From contig SZWC01000083.1 in NCBI GenBank assembly GCA_023375785.1, forward strand, positions 306,224-370,223: a DNA stretch of 64,000 bases. Reading direction: 5' to 3'. Position 1 is the stretch's first letter. Each line of letters opens with the position of its first letter. The position numbers and the translations under genes are program-made. The notes beneath the pieces were generated by a model. That model saw nothing but the letters and a program-made list of their open reading frames with translations. It was not told the origin of the DNA and made no database searches. This DNA is from Penium margaritaceum. Its lineage: Eukaryota; Streptophyta; Zygnematophyceae; Desmidiales; Peniaceae. Positions 11,690 through 22,616 of this stretch are shown one piece after another.

Positions 11690-12565
11690 GGTGGGGATGC
11701 AACTCCTTTGCCAAGGAAGTTCATGTTGGGGTCCCTATAGTGCTTGAGCTTTCTCATGTGGAATACAGGATGGATTCCCATGCTATCAGGTAGGCGAAGC
11801 CGAGCTGCGACAGGGGTTTGTATCCGCTCGATCTCAAACGGCCCCAACCAGTGTGGCTTGATCATTGCAAAGTCCTATCCTTGGAGTTTGATATTCACCG
11901 AGCTGAGAAGTGCTCGATCGCCAGTGCTGAATATGTCATTGCTGCGATGTCGGTCAGCTGCTCGCTTCATAGCTACTTGCGTCTTTGCAAGGGTCTGTCG
12001 CGTTTTCTCCCATGTGCGCGAGAAATTCTTGTGGTGGAAATCAACCTCATGAATGTTGCTCTGTCTGTGGAGTCCAGCTGGTGTGCTGGGATGTTTACCT
12101 TAGACAGTTTCAAAACGGGATTTCACTTGTGGTGGAAGTGGTGGATTTGTATGCGAGCTCGGCCGTCGGCATTTTGGCTATGCAATCGGTGCCATACGGC
12201 TCACACAGTGTACGGAGAAGCTGTTCCAGCATCTTATTATTCCACTCTGTTTTTCCGCCGGTTTGAGGATGGAACGTTGTTGATAGCTGCATCAAACTAC
12301 CATAACGTGTAACCAATTTGTGCCAAAAATAGTTAGTGAAGCAAACATCTCTGTCATTGATGATGATATGTGACACGTCATGTAGGCATAAGATCTGGTT
12401 TGAAAACAGCCGTGCTGTTCCTTCTGTAATGACAGTGGTCGTCGTCAATGTGAAGTGTGTCAGTTATACAGACCTATCCACCACCACAAGAATGGCGTCA
12501 CAACCCTTGGGAGTGGCAGAAAATCCCGTCACAAATTCCATACTGGTGTCGATCCACAGCTCCAG
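11690..12565 (-). pseudogene. gypsy-A integrase remnant
   Basis: The core shows MEFVTGFSATPKGCDAILVV, the TTTVITEGTARLF segment and STTFHPQTGGKTEWNNKMLEQ. The tail has HWLGPFEIERIQTPVAARL and HPVFHMRKLKHYRDP. The pattern matches gypsy-1 at 5220-6044. It is broken. Confidence 0.82.
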
Positions 12566-13595
12566 ATCTGGTGGTATCCCGAGCGCAAGTCAATCTTGCT
12601 GAAGTACTATGCTCCTCTCAGTTGGTCAAACAACTCCTCGACCCTTGGCAACGGGTACCGGTTCTTGATCGTTACGTTGTTCAGCACGCAATAGTCAATG
12701 CACATCCGTAGTTATGTTGTCGTCTTCTTTGCAAAGAGGACCGGTGCAGCGTAGGATGACACCGATGGTCCTATAAATCCTTTCTTGGTCAGCTCCTCCA
12801 AGTACTTCTTCAGTTTGCCCATCTCATCATCGCTCATGCGATGAGTAGCACCCACTGTTCGAGTTGCATCCAGAACTGGCTCAATTTTTTGGTCAATGTC
12901 CCGCTTCCGTGGTAAGCCCTTTGGCAGCTCAAGAGGAAGTACCTTACGGTATCTCTCTAGCACTCCCTTAGTGTCTTGTGACAGCTTTGCTTCTGGTGCT
13001 TGCTGCTGCTGTTCTCTCTCTCTTGTCACTTTGTCTCTGTTGCGAACACTTCTACATCTTCAGCTGCTTGCTTCTACCGCATCCACATGAGGTAAAATTG
13101 GTCCCCCTTGGTCACGCGGACATTATTTCAGGTACAGGTAACTCAATTGCGGCACCCTGCCTGCCCTAGATTCCTTCTCCTCAGCCCACAATGGCAGAAT
13201 ATTCTGCTCTCCACTTTTCTTCACCTTCGGTTGTCTGCACACCCAATCCATAGTAAGATTCTACTGGTGCAGCTAGTCATGTCCCAAAATGGCATCATAT
13301 GCATCCATCGGGCACGTGAAAATGTCCATCTTGTATGATAGCTTGCCCAGACAGACCCTTGAAGGCTTCAGAGACAACCCGCACTCCAGCTCCCCTTACA
13401 CCAACTTGGCCGTAGTTGGCTTCCCAGATAGCTGTGCAAGCCTCAGCCTTTCTACAAGCTTTTCGCTAAAGAATAAGTGCAACACATCGTAATCTAGCAA
13501 AGATTTTTTGTACCGACGAGTCTAGCACCCCTTGCTCTCTGCAGAATCAGCCAGTAAAACTTTGGTTTTCAGAAGAATATCCTGTCAGTGAAATC
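12566..13595 (-). mobile_element. gypsy-B fossil, inner part: protease and RT N-terminus
   Basis: The minus-strand reading is protease (near 13200-13500, with MDIFTCPMDAYDAILGHD) followed by the RT entry segment (KKYLEELTKKGFIGPSVSSY, then CIDYCVLNN and SGYHQIW). The LTR and gag of the same orientation resume at 23997, on the far side of outer copia-C. I therefore read 12566-13595 and 23997 to about 25960 as one element split by that insertion. It has several interruptions. This family is clearly diverged from gypsy-1. Confidence 0.72.
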
Positions 13596-14222
13596 TGAGA
13601 CTCTTACTTCTCACGTTGATTCCTGTGACTCACCTCACAGGTTCAAATCCCCCCATGAGCAATGTTCCCCAACCCAACCCACCATTTTTCCCCTCACAAA
13701 GGCTACCCCGCCTATTTGCCCCTTCTGGAGCTACCCCGCCCATTTACCCCCAAACCTACTCCATGCATTATCCCATCTAGGGACTGCCCCACCTTGTCCC
13801 TCTTCCCAAACAGGCTACACCGCTACTTCATCCCGCATTATCCTTTCCCCAAATCTGGACAACCTCACCTTCCAATCACCTCACCTCCCCACCACCTCAC
13901 CTTCCCACCACCTCACCTTCCCACCACCTCACCTTCCCACCACATCACCTTCCCAACACCTCACTTCCCAACCTCACCTTTCCAACATCTCACCTCCCCA
14001 CCTCACCATCCCACCACCTGACCTCCCCTCATGAACTCCACACCTCACCTCCTCCCCACCTCACCTTATCACCACCTCACCTCCCCACCACCTCACCTTC
14101 ATAGCACCTCACCTCAACCCACTTGCTGTTTAGCTTCTTGTTTTACTACGTAGGCCACAAGTTATCCTAGCTATCACTGATTCATTCAATCTAACACATT
14201 CATTGTGTTCTCATTCTCGACA
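13596..14222 (+). repeat. 5' LTR of copia-C
   Basis: The repeat runs from tgagactctt to tctcgaca and is nearly matched by 23386-23996. About half of it is a pyrimidine/CA-rich minisatellite built on cacctcaccttcc (13860-14110). Confidence 0.75.
13860..14110. repeat. CACCTCACC-type minisatellite inside the copia-C 5' LTR
   Basis: Degenerate tandem units of cacctcaccttcc and cacctcccc make a strand-asymmetric tract with almost no G. The same tract lies in the partner LTR at about 23650-23895, so it was part of the LTR when the element moved. Confidence 0.8.
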
Positions 14223-14234
14223 TGGTATCAGAGC
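14223..14234 (+). promoter_or_regulatory. Primer-binding site of copia-C
   Basis: tggtatcagagc directly follows the LTR end. It complements initiator-methionine tRNA and fixes the right edge of the 5' LTR. Confidence 0.85.
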
Positions 14235-14444
14235 TCAAGTGACCCTCCTGTCGCCTGCCTCCATCGTCTCCACCACGGCCATAACTTTGCTCCAGCACAC
14301 GTCCGTCGTAAGAATTTTGTCGTCCGTGCTTCAGAGCCAATTCTGGCTGGAGCTAATTGCAGTTGACCTCCCCCTCTACCTTTCCACTATAAAAAAATCC
14401 ATTTTCAGGATTTTCCTCAACATCGGCCATTTTCTGTCCACGAC

Positions 14445-15710
14445 TGTCAGAAACTGGCCCCCGGATGGAGGCAGTTCCAACGTGTCCCGACGGGTCTACC
14501 TGGTGTTCACGGCTACTTTTGTGCGGGTTCTGAGTCTAAGCGTGAGCTTTCTTGTCGCCTCACGCTATGTTTCTGACAGTTGAAGACAAATGCGAGACAG
14601 TCACTTTTGCGAAGGGAAGAACGCGATTTTGCATTAGTTTTTTAACATGATCTGAACATTTGTAGGGCTAGTCATGAGCTCTCCAACGCACCAAACCGTG
14701 CGCGATTCGGATCACCGTAGCTCCCGCTACGTCATCCGAAGCGCAGCACCCCAAATCAGCCGCTCAGTCGGCGGCGCGCACCACATCGCCCGCCGAGGCG
14801 CCCTCACACATGAAGGACCGATCAAAACGCCATTCCGGAGGCGCAGATGTCCCTACGCATAGTGGCGGCACCCCTCGTGCCTTTGGGGTCTGTTTCGATG
14901 AGTTAATCATCGAGTTTGGTGATGNAACATGGACATGATCTGAACATTTGTAGGGCTAGTCATGAGCTCTCCAACGCACCAAACCGTGCGCGATTCGGAT
15001 CACCGTAGCTCCCGCTACGTCATCCGAAGCGCAGCACCCCAAATCAGCCGCTCAGTCGGCGGCGTGCACCACGTCGCCCGCCGAGGCGCCCTCACACATC
15101 AAGGACCCATCAAAACGCCATTCCAGAGGCGCAGATGTCCCTACGCGTAGTGGCGGCGCCCCTCGCGCCTTTGGGGTCTGTTTCGATGAGTTAATCATCG
15201 ATTTTGGTGATGGGGATTGATGTGGGTCAAAACCTGTTCGCGGACCTCCAGTCGAAATTTTGATGAAGTCCCCGAGTAACAAACTGTACTACTGAGTTTC
15301 GGACTCCGAGCCAGGATTTTGGCTAAGTCCCCTAGTGACAAACTGCACTCCTGAAATCCGGCGGATCATCCACCGGACGCCTCGGCAGACCTTCCGGAGC
15401 AAAATCCCCAGATGACATTTTGTTACTCGTTCCGGTCGATTATTGACTGGAAGTCGAACCGCGGCCGGCTCCCAGAACCGCCGCGCACACCCCATCTTTG
15501 GAAGCCCATATCTCCCTTGTTACTAGTCCGATTCCGGTGAAACAACTTCCAACGGATTCAACAACTCGTCAAATTTCAGAAGCATTCCTTCATTCTAGGA
15601 TCCGAGCAATCATCAAGTCGCCAGATCCTTCGATGAGGAATTTCCTCTCTCTGGCGGCTCGTCGGCGCCTCCCGGCGCCGCATTTGGGCATGCAGAGGGG
15701 CAAATCTACA
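14445..15710 (-). repeat. 3' LTR of copia-H (with an internal duplicated segment)
   Basis: On the plus strand the repeat runs from tgtcagaaac to atctaca. It is longer than its partner (1266 versus 978 bp) because 14648-14924 is repeated after a single N at 14925. The purine tract of the element (reverse complement atattctccccc) adjoins its right edge. Confidence 0.82.
14648..15213. repeat. Direct duplication across a single N (14925)
   Basis: The segment before the N and the one after it are the same LTR part in tandem. The copy before the N matches the right LTR (20646-20925) more closely than it matches the copy after the N (for example catgaaggaccgatc versus catcaaggacccatc). A one-base N between such copies looks like a stitch between contigs. 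Confidence 0.75.
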
Positions 15711-16150
15711 ATATTCTCCCCCTTGCACCTGCCGTGCCCGCTGCTCCTGCCTGCTCTCACTCATCTTCCAGTGCACCCTCCAGCCCATCAAAGCTTGTCA
15801 TCCCAATTCCGGCCACGCTCAATGCGTGCCGGTCCACGGGTTGCGCTTTGGTCAAGCAATCCGCAAGCATGTTGTGTGTGCTGCAGTGCTGCAGCACCAC
15901 GTGCCCCTTTTCAACCATGTCCCGTGCGTAATGATAACGCACGTCAATGTGCTTCGTCCTCCTATGCTGCGTCGGGTTGTTGGTAAGCGAGGTTGAGCCG
16001 GTGTTGTCCTCTTGCACCACCGTAGGCTCCTGCTGTGGCACGTCCAACTCCCCCAGCAACCTGCGGAGCCACACCGCCTCCTTGACTGCCTCGGCCAGCG
16101 CGATGTACTCTGCTTCCACTGTGGAGGTGGCGACGGAGTCTTGCTTTCTG
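15711..16150 (-). pseudogene. copia-H RNase H C-terminal part
   Basis: The minus strand reads MEAEYIALAEAVKEAVWLR, then HRRTKHIDVRYHYARD and MLADCLTKA. These are the closing motifs of copia RNase H, including the H-I-D-V-R-Y-H segment. The end of the domain lies close to the 3' LTR, as usual. Confidence 0.85.
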
Positions 16151-16155
16151 CTGCA

Positions 16156-18255
16156 TCACGAGACCGCTGCACCAGCGAGGAAGAACACGTAGCCGGATGT
16201 GGACTTCCGCTTGTCCACATCGCCAGCGTAGTCTGCATCCGTGTAGCAGACCAGACGCAAAGGGTCCACCCGCCCCTTGCCGTCGAACCTCAAGCACGCA
16301 TGCCGCGTCGTTTGCAGGTAGCGGAGGATGCGCTTGACCGCCTGCCAGTGTAGTGGCCCTGGATCGGCCACGTACCTGCTCACTTGGCCCATCCCGTAGG
16401 CCAAGTCTGGTCGAGTCGCCACCATGGCGTACATGAGGCTACCCACCGCCGATTGGTAGGGCACCCCTGCCATATCCTCCCGCTCTTCTTTTGTTTGCGG
16501 CGCCATTGCCGCACTTAGTTCACAGGTCGTGGAGACCGGACTGCCAACTGGTTTGCAGTCCTCCATGCCGTACCGCTTCAGCACCTCGGCCACGTATTTG
16601 GCCTGTCCCAGCTCAAGCGTGCGCGCCCTCCGGTTCCGCGTGATGCTCAACCCGAGGTAGTACTCCAGCTCCCCCATGTCCGACATCTGGAATCTGCTGC
16701 TCAGCTGCTCTTTCAGCCACTGTAGGCTTGGCAGATCCGTCGAGCAAAAAATCTGGTCGTCCACGTAGAGTGCGACGATCTGATGGAGCTGTTTGTCGCG
16801 CCACAAGTACACGCTGTGATCCGATTCACAATGCTTGAAGCCGAGTTGTGCCATGAAGCTGTCCATCTGTTGGTACCAGCATCTGGGCGACTGTTTTCGC
16901 CCGTACAAGGACTTCTGCAGCTTACACACCTTGCCCTCTGGCGCCTCCATCCCCTCCGGCACCTCCATGTAGATCTCTTTGTCTATGATGCGGTTGAGGA
17001 AGGCCGTCTTTACGTCCATTTGGTGGAGCTCCATGTCCTTCGCGGCTGCCACCGCAAGGATCGCCCGGATGCTTGTGAACTTGGCGACGGGAGCAAACGT
17101 CTCATCGTAGTGCTCCCCCTTACACTGTGCGTACCCTTTCGCCACCAGCCGCGCCTTGTACTTGTGAACCACACCTTCCTTTGTGAACTTGGTCTTGAAG
17201 ACCCACTTTGAGCCGATGACCTTGGCATCTTTCGGCCTGTCAACCAGCTCCCACATATCATTTTCCGTGATGGACGCCAACTCCAATTTGATGGCTGCGT
17301 CCCATTGATCCCCTTCGGGCCGCGCAAGCGCCTCTTGCATGGTAGTCGGTTCCGTTGATGCAGCCTGCATGCAGCGCGTCATGCCGATCCATCGACCAGT
17401 GCTTGGGTCGAAGCGCTTCCCCGCTTTTTGCTGCCTCCCGCTGCAGCGCGGCAGTTTTGGTGGCGCATCGTCGCTCTGCTGCGATCCCTCCGACTCAGCA
17501 CGCTCCGGTGAATCATCAACCAGATGGATCCCCGAGGATCTCTCCCGCTCCGGCGAAACATCGCCCGGACAGACGGCGCGTCCAGTGGATTTTCCACCAA
17601 CGCCCGTTGCACACTCTGCCGGGAGTGCGCGCCTTGGCACCCTTGGTGCCTCATCTGCCGGATCCTTCCGGTGGATTTCTTCATCAGCTTGATCGTCATC
17701 AGAGTCCTCCACTTTGGCTGCCACCACTGGTGCACCGTCACGCTCTGATGCCGCATCCTCAACTTCGGCGTCCGCCGGCTCCTTCTCGTAGTCAAGGAGC
17801 TGGAACCACTCCCCCGTCTTTGGAGAGTCCACCACGCCCACGTCGTTGCTGCTGATGTAGCTCTGCTGCTCGTCAAACTCGACGTCTCGGCTATGGATTA
17901 CCTCCCCCTTGCGCATGTCGTAGAGCCTGTATGCCTTATGCGCGCTCTCATAGCCAAGGAAGAGATACGAATTTGCCCGCAGCTCTAGCTTGCTGTCGCA
18001 CCTCTGCGCAGCCTGCACCATCGCGTGCGCCTTGCACCCGAACACTTTCAGGTGTGCCACACTTGGCTTGCGCCCGCTCCAAACCTCCTGCGGCGTCTTC
18101 CAGCCGCTCTTCCCCTTCAGCACCGCTGTAGGAGTGAGGTTGATTTTGTAGCTCGCCGTACGCACAGCTTCCGCCCAGAAGCTTCGCGGCAATTCCGCAT
18201 CCACCAACATGGTCTGTACCATGTTCAGCAGCGTCTGGTTTGCCCGCTCCGCCAC
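16156..18255 (-). pseudogene. copia-H integrase C-terminus, linker and RT (699-codon open stretch)
   Basis: The reading begins in the integrase core (AERANQTLLNMVQTMLVDAE; SFWAEAV) and continues through the integrase tail (VAHLKVFGCKAH; YLFLGYESAHKAYRLYD). An acidic Ser-rich linker follows, then the RT (SKWVFKTKFTKEG, QMDVKTAFLNR, KSLYGRKQSPRCW, catalytic YVDD at 16756-16767, MGELEYYLGLSI). The start of RNase H follows (YTDADYAGD, KSTSGYVFFLAG). The order INT-RT-RH is diagnostic of Ty1/copia. It is open over 2.1 kb, but the element as a whole is interrupted. Confidence 0.93.
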
Positions 18256-18285
18256 GCCATTTGACTGAGGCGAATACGGCGTTGT

Positions 18286-18850
18286 TTATTGCCATTTTAT
18301 GCCCTGCTGCTTCATCCACCCACTACAGCCCACATACTCTCCGCCGTTGTCGCTGCGTAGCGCTCTGACCTTCCGGCCAGTCTGCCTCTCCACCGCGGCG
18401 ACATACTCCTTCAGCCGGTCCAGGACCTCGCCTTTCTGCTTCATGAATTCCACGAAGAGTTTTCTGCTGTGGTCATCAATGAAGGTGAAGAAGTAATGCG
18501 CGCCGCTCTTTGACGACATCTTGAATGGTCCGCACACGTCGCTGTGCACGACCTCTAGCAGGTCCGAGGCGTGATTCTCGTTCTCCTTGAACGGTTTACG
18601 TCGCGCCTAGCCCAAAATGCAAGGCTCACACTTTTTGTGCACTGCTGCATCCGTCGCCTCTTCCGCACCGTCGATGACGAGGCCGCATACCAGCTCGCGC
18701 TTCGCCATCTCCTTCACGACTGCGGGTGAGGAATGCCCTAGTCGTCGGTGCCAGAGCTCCAGATCAGCTCCCCCTCCTTTGGCCAGGTTGACGGTGCGTT
18801 CCTGCAAATCTGCTGAATATGTCGCCGCGGGGACCACCTTGGTCTCCACG
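18286..18850 (-). pseudogene. copia-H pre-integrase domain and integrase core
   Basis: The pre-integrase zinc domain shows LWHRRLGHSSPAVVKEMA and HKKCEPCILG (H-H-C-C pattern). The catalytic core follows with HSDVCGPFKMSSKSG, FTFIDDHSRKLFVEF and LRSDNGGEY, which carry the family's first two catalytic aspartates (the second in RSDNGGEY). Confidence 0.88.
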
Positions 18851-18861
18851 ATGTAGAGGCC

Positions 18862-19465
18862 TCCCTCGCGCTTAGCCTCCAGCACGGTCGCACCACCACC
18901 GTCCTTCTGCACGACTGTCCCTCTTCTCCTGAAGAGCACCTCGTACCCCTTGTCAGTCAGGCGGCTGACACTTAGGATGTCAGCCAAGCCAGGTACGTGC
19001 TGCACGTTCTTGATCACGCGCTGCACCCGCTTCCCACCAACCACCACCTCCACGTCCACGTCTCCTTGGCCAGCTGCCGGCTCGACCTTGTCGTTCGCGA
19101 CCACCATGGACTTGCTGGACTTGGTGTCGTTGATGAACCCGACCTCCTCGACCTGGGTATNGCCTCCCTCGCGCTTAGCCTCCAGCACGGTCGCGCCGCC
19201 ACCGTCCTTCCGCACGACTGCCCCTCTTCTCCTGAAGAGCACCTCGTACCCCTTGTCAGTCAGGCGGCTGACACTTAGGATGTCAGCCAAGCCAGGTACG
19301 TGCTGCACGTTCTTGATCACGCGCTGCACCCGCTTCCCACCAACCACCACCTCCACGTCCACGTCTCCTTGGCCAGCTGCCGGCTCGACCTTGTCGTTCG
19401 CGACCACCATGGACTTGCTGGACTTGGTGTCGTTGATGAACCCGACCTCCTCGACCTGGGTATGC
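18862..19465. repeat. Direct duplication across a single N (19161)
   Basis: About 300 bp of the protease to pre-integrase region occur twice, on either side of a single N at 19161, with only a few substitutions between the copies. As at 14925, this looks like two overlapping contig ends placed side by side rather than a biological tandem repeat. Confidence 0.75.
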
Positions 19466-20400
19466 TCCTCGGCTCCGGAGTCAAGGCATCGCCGGTTAGC
19501 CTTCTTGAGGTAGTGGTTCTGAGTGCCATTGAGGAGCACACTCTTTCCTTTGGCATCCTTGCTGCCGGCCTTTGCCTCCTCGGTGCACTCACGGGCCCAG
19601 TGGCCCTCCTTGTCGCAGTTGCGGCACGCACCCTTCTTGGCACCCTTCTTGCTGCCGCCATGTCCGCCACCTCTCTTGCCCCCACTTCTGCCACCACGCG
19701 TTTTGGTGACGAGGGCCGATGAGGAAGACGAGGACTCCCCGCAGCTCCGTCCCTGCGGCTCGTTACGGATGTACTGTGCGACCACGCCATAGGTGAGCTT
19801 GTCCTCTGTCCATCCTCCCAGGACTGTGATGAGAGGGCTCCAACTGTCAGGGAGGGCCATGAGGAGGGCCATCGCCTGCAGCTGCGTGTCTATCTTCCAC
19901 CCCACGTCGTTACACTGTGAGGCAAGCGACTCGATTTGCTGCATGGCGGTGATGACATCATCTCCCTCCTCGATTCTCACCGTCAGGAGTCGCTTCATGG
20001 CAAAGATTTTGTTTGCGAGCGACTTGGATTGATGGATGGTACAGAGTTTTTACCAAGCCTCGGCTGCCAGCTTGCAGCCTTGAAAGTAGCCCCACTGCGA
20101 CTCAGCCGTCCCGTACACCAGCAGCATGAGCGCCTCCGTGTTCTTCTTTACGAAGGCCTCCTTCTTCGCTTCCATTGCTGTCGCTTTGTCGAGGACTTCG
20201 GTTCCCAACATGACCTGCAGTACACCCTTATGCGCGAGGTGGATCTCGAAGTGCCACCTCCATAGCCCAAAGCCAGGGCCGCCCGCATACTTCTGGATGG
20301 CCTGCGTCTCCTTCTGCGCCATTGCGTAGTCTTCAACTCCGGGACCTCAGAGTTTGACGGCGATGTCGTCCCCGACGACAATCCCATCCGCCGCGAAGGC
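19466..20400 (-). pseudogene. copia-H gag, zinc knuckle and protease start
   Basis: The gag reading begins near 20387-20322 (MAQKETQAIQKYAGG) and continues through a UBN2-like capsid (KRLLTVRIEEGDDVITAMQQ; ALLMALPDSWSPLI). A Gly/Arg/Lys-rich stretch leads to the knuckle CRNCDKEGHWAREC near 19585-19626. The protease active-site pattern RRCLDSGAEEHT is near 19470-19500. These are standard Ty1/copia parts in the expected order. Confidence 0.87.
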
Positions 20401-20446
20401 CGTGAGTGATGTGTAGACCGGTCAGGGCTGTGGGCCCATAACCCTT

Positions 20447-21424
20447 CGTCAGAAACTGGCCCCCGGGTGGAGGCAGTTCCAACGTGTCCCGACGGGTCTA
20501 CCTGGTGTTCACGGCTACTTTTGTGCGGGTTCTGAGTCTAAGCGTGAGCTTTCTTGTTGCCTCACGCTATGTTTATGGCAGTTGAAGACAAATGCGAGAC
20601 AGTCACTTTTGCGAAGGGAAGAACGCGATTTTACATTAGTTTTTGAACATGATCTGAACATTTGTAGGGCTAGTCATGAGCTCTCCAACGCACCAAACCG
20701 TGCGCGATGCGGATCACCGTAGCTCCCGCTACGTCATGCGAAGCGCAGCACCCCAAATCAGCCGCTCAGTCGGCGGCGCGCACCACATCGCCCGCCGAGG
20801 CGCCCTCACACATGAAGGACCGATCAAAACGCCATTCCGGAGGCGCAGATGTCCCTACGCATAGTGGCGGCACCCCTCGTGCCTTTGGGGTCTGTTTCGA
20901 TGAGTTAATCATCGAGTTTGGTGATGGGGATTGGTGTGGGTCAAAACCTGTTCGCGGACCTCCAGTCGGAATTTTGAGGAAGTCCCCGAGTAACAAACTG
21001 TACTACTGAGTTTCGGACTCCGAGCCAGGATTTTGGCTAAGTCCCCGAGTAACAAACTGCACTCCTGAAATCCGGCGGATCATCCACCGGACGCCTCGGC
21101 AGACCTTCCAGAGCAAAATCCCCAGATGGCATTTTGTTACTCGTTCCGGTCGATTATTCACCAGAAGTCGAACCGCGGCCGGCTCCCAGAACCGCCGCGC
21201 ACACCCCATCTTTGGAAGCCCATATCTCCCTCGTTACTAGTCCGATTCCGGTGAAACAACTTCCAACGGATTCAACAACTCGTCAAGTTTTAGGGGCAAT
21301 CCTCCATTTTAGGATCCGAGTAATCTTCAAGTCGCCAGATCCTTCGATGAGGAATTTCCTCTCTCTGACGGCTCGTCAGCGCCTCCCGGCGCCGCACTTG
21401 GGCATGCAGAGGGGCAAACCTACA
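20447..21424 (-). repeat. 5' LTR of copia-H
   Basis: This is the 978-bp partner of 14445-15710. In the plus orientation it begins cgtcagaaactgg and ends aacctaca. A related LTR occurs at 28749-29714 and as a solo copy at 35567-36526. I do not see the iMet primer motif next to it, so its primer site is different or lost. Confidence 0.85.
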
Positions 21425-22610
21425 ACAACGACTTTCATCGCGAGCATTTTTCTTCCGTTCCTCTCACTCCAATTATTTTTGGATCTATTTGGATTCGAAC
21501 TCTCCCTCTACCTTTTCATCGCAAAAGAATCCGTTTTTGGATTCTCCCTCGGCTTTCCCGGACATCACCAGATTTGTGCCGAGCGTTTCGCCTTCGGTGC
21601 TCCCACTCCAAAAATTTCTGCCCCCCCCTCCTAGCTGGCTTCCTCCCCCACCTTTCCATCGCAAAAAATATTGGAAAGGACACTTCTCAGTTTTTTGACC
21701 TATTTTGTTTTTCTCTCCCCGGCTGCCCACCCACCTTCTCTCAACTCTCCCTTCATGGCCTCCGTTGCCGCCATGGACGGCTCTCTCCTTGCCATCCCGA
21801 AACTCGCCACCAAGCATCAACACCAAGGCGCGGCAAAGAACCTCCACGCACCGCCTCCTCCTTCCGGTGACACCTCCGTATATGCCTCCCCCATCCGCCC
21901 CAACAAGTTTTCGGCGTGCCAATATGCACCTCAAGGGCACGGTGTGCGGTGGCCTCAATAACCCTCAGTCCGCATCTGACCATGCCCAAACCGACCAGTG
22001 GCTTGCGGCATCTCCCAACCGCAAGTACAACGACAGTCCCCGTCGGGTGGACATCCGCTCCAAGGCTCGAGACGACCACCAAGCTTCATGGCAGCCCCCC
22101 TCCGTTGTAAGCTATGTGGCCTCGGAAGCTAGCACTTCGCTCCCTCTTGTTTATGACATCAACGCAGGATTTCCGATGTACTCCGTGTCTCCCTCCCTCT
22201 TTACCGAACAAACACTTGACTCCGTTGCGGCAACCCACACTCTTCGAGATGCTGATCACATCTCCCCACTGTCCTCCCCCGTCACAATTAATTGGGCCAC
22301 CCTCTCATCACCCGCTTCTCCTCTTGGATCTATCTCTGGCCTCCATGTTCCCTCCCTCCGCACCAATCTCCATCACCATTACCTTTTCCGCCTTCGGCAC
22401 CGAAGCTCATCTCACTTCCTCCTCCGGTTCTCATCTCACTACCTTCCGCCTCTCAAACAACCTCTACCGTCTCTCCACTCCTCGCTCACAACCCGTCTTG
22501 CCGCCTCTCCATCTCTGACTTGCTTGTGACGTCACATCTCCAACCCTCTCATCCTCCACCATCACCGACTTTGCCATCCAAACTTTGCCACCCTCCAATG
22601 CCTCACATCC
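21425..22610 (+). pseudogene. copia-C gag to protease remnant
   Basis: After the right edge of copia-H the plus-strand interior of copia-C resumes. A Pro/Ser-rich reading from about 21750 (MASVAAMDGSLLAIPKL) probably is the gag start. No clear zinc knuckle is visible. The following kilobase is C/T-rich and only weakly coding-like. Confidence 0.5.
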
Positions 22611-22616
22611 AAGAAC

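Larger units (their letters stand above)
10912..12565 (-). mobile_element. gypsy-A fragment: integrase, chromodomain, 3' LTR
   Basis: This is the 3' portion of a chromovirus of the gypsy-1 family on the minus strand. From right to left it has the integrase core (starting near 12565), integrase tail, chromodomain, purine tract and 3' LTR (10912-11451). The 5' portion of this family is not present here. At about 12566 the sequence changes to the RT of a different chromovirus (gypsy-B) in the same orientation. It has a moderate number of interruptions. The chromodomain is the best preserved in the window. Confidence 0.82.
14445..21424 (-). mobile_element. copia-H: inner, best-preserved Ty1/copia fossil
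   Basis: This minus-strand element has two LTRs. From right to left it has the 5' LTR (20447-21424), gag, zinc knuckle, protease, pre-integrase zinc domain, integrase, RT, RNase H, purine tract and 3' LTR (14445-15710). Flanks acgac and acaac agree at four of five bases, a probable target duplication. It interrupts the leader of copia-C. It carries the longest open stretch in the window (699 codons, 16156-18255) but is still broken, by a handful of interruptions. LTR divergence is about 5% by eye over the last 550 bp, the lowest I measured here. Two single-N joins with duplicated sequence lie within it. Confidence 0.9.

Noticed and set aside
13636-13655. A ggttcaaatccc sequence like a tRNA or SINE B box, also at 23441
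   Set aside because: No A box lies at the right distance and no tRNA fold is visible; it is simply part of the copia-C LTR.
13662-14034. Pro/His/Ser/Thr-rich frames suggesting a cell-wall protein
   Set aside because: They are translations of the CACCTCACC minisatellite in an LTR; the same frames recur in the partner LTR at 23452-23907.
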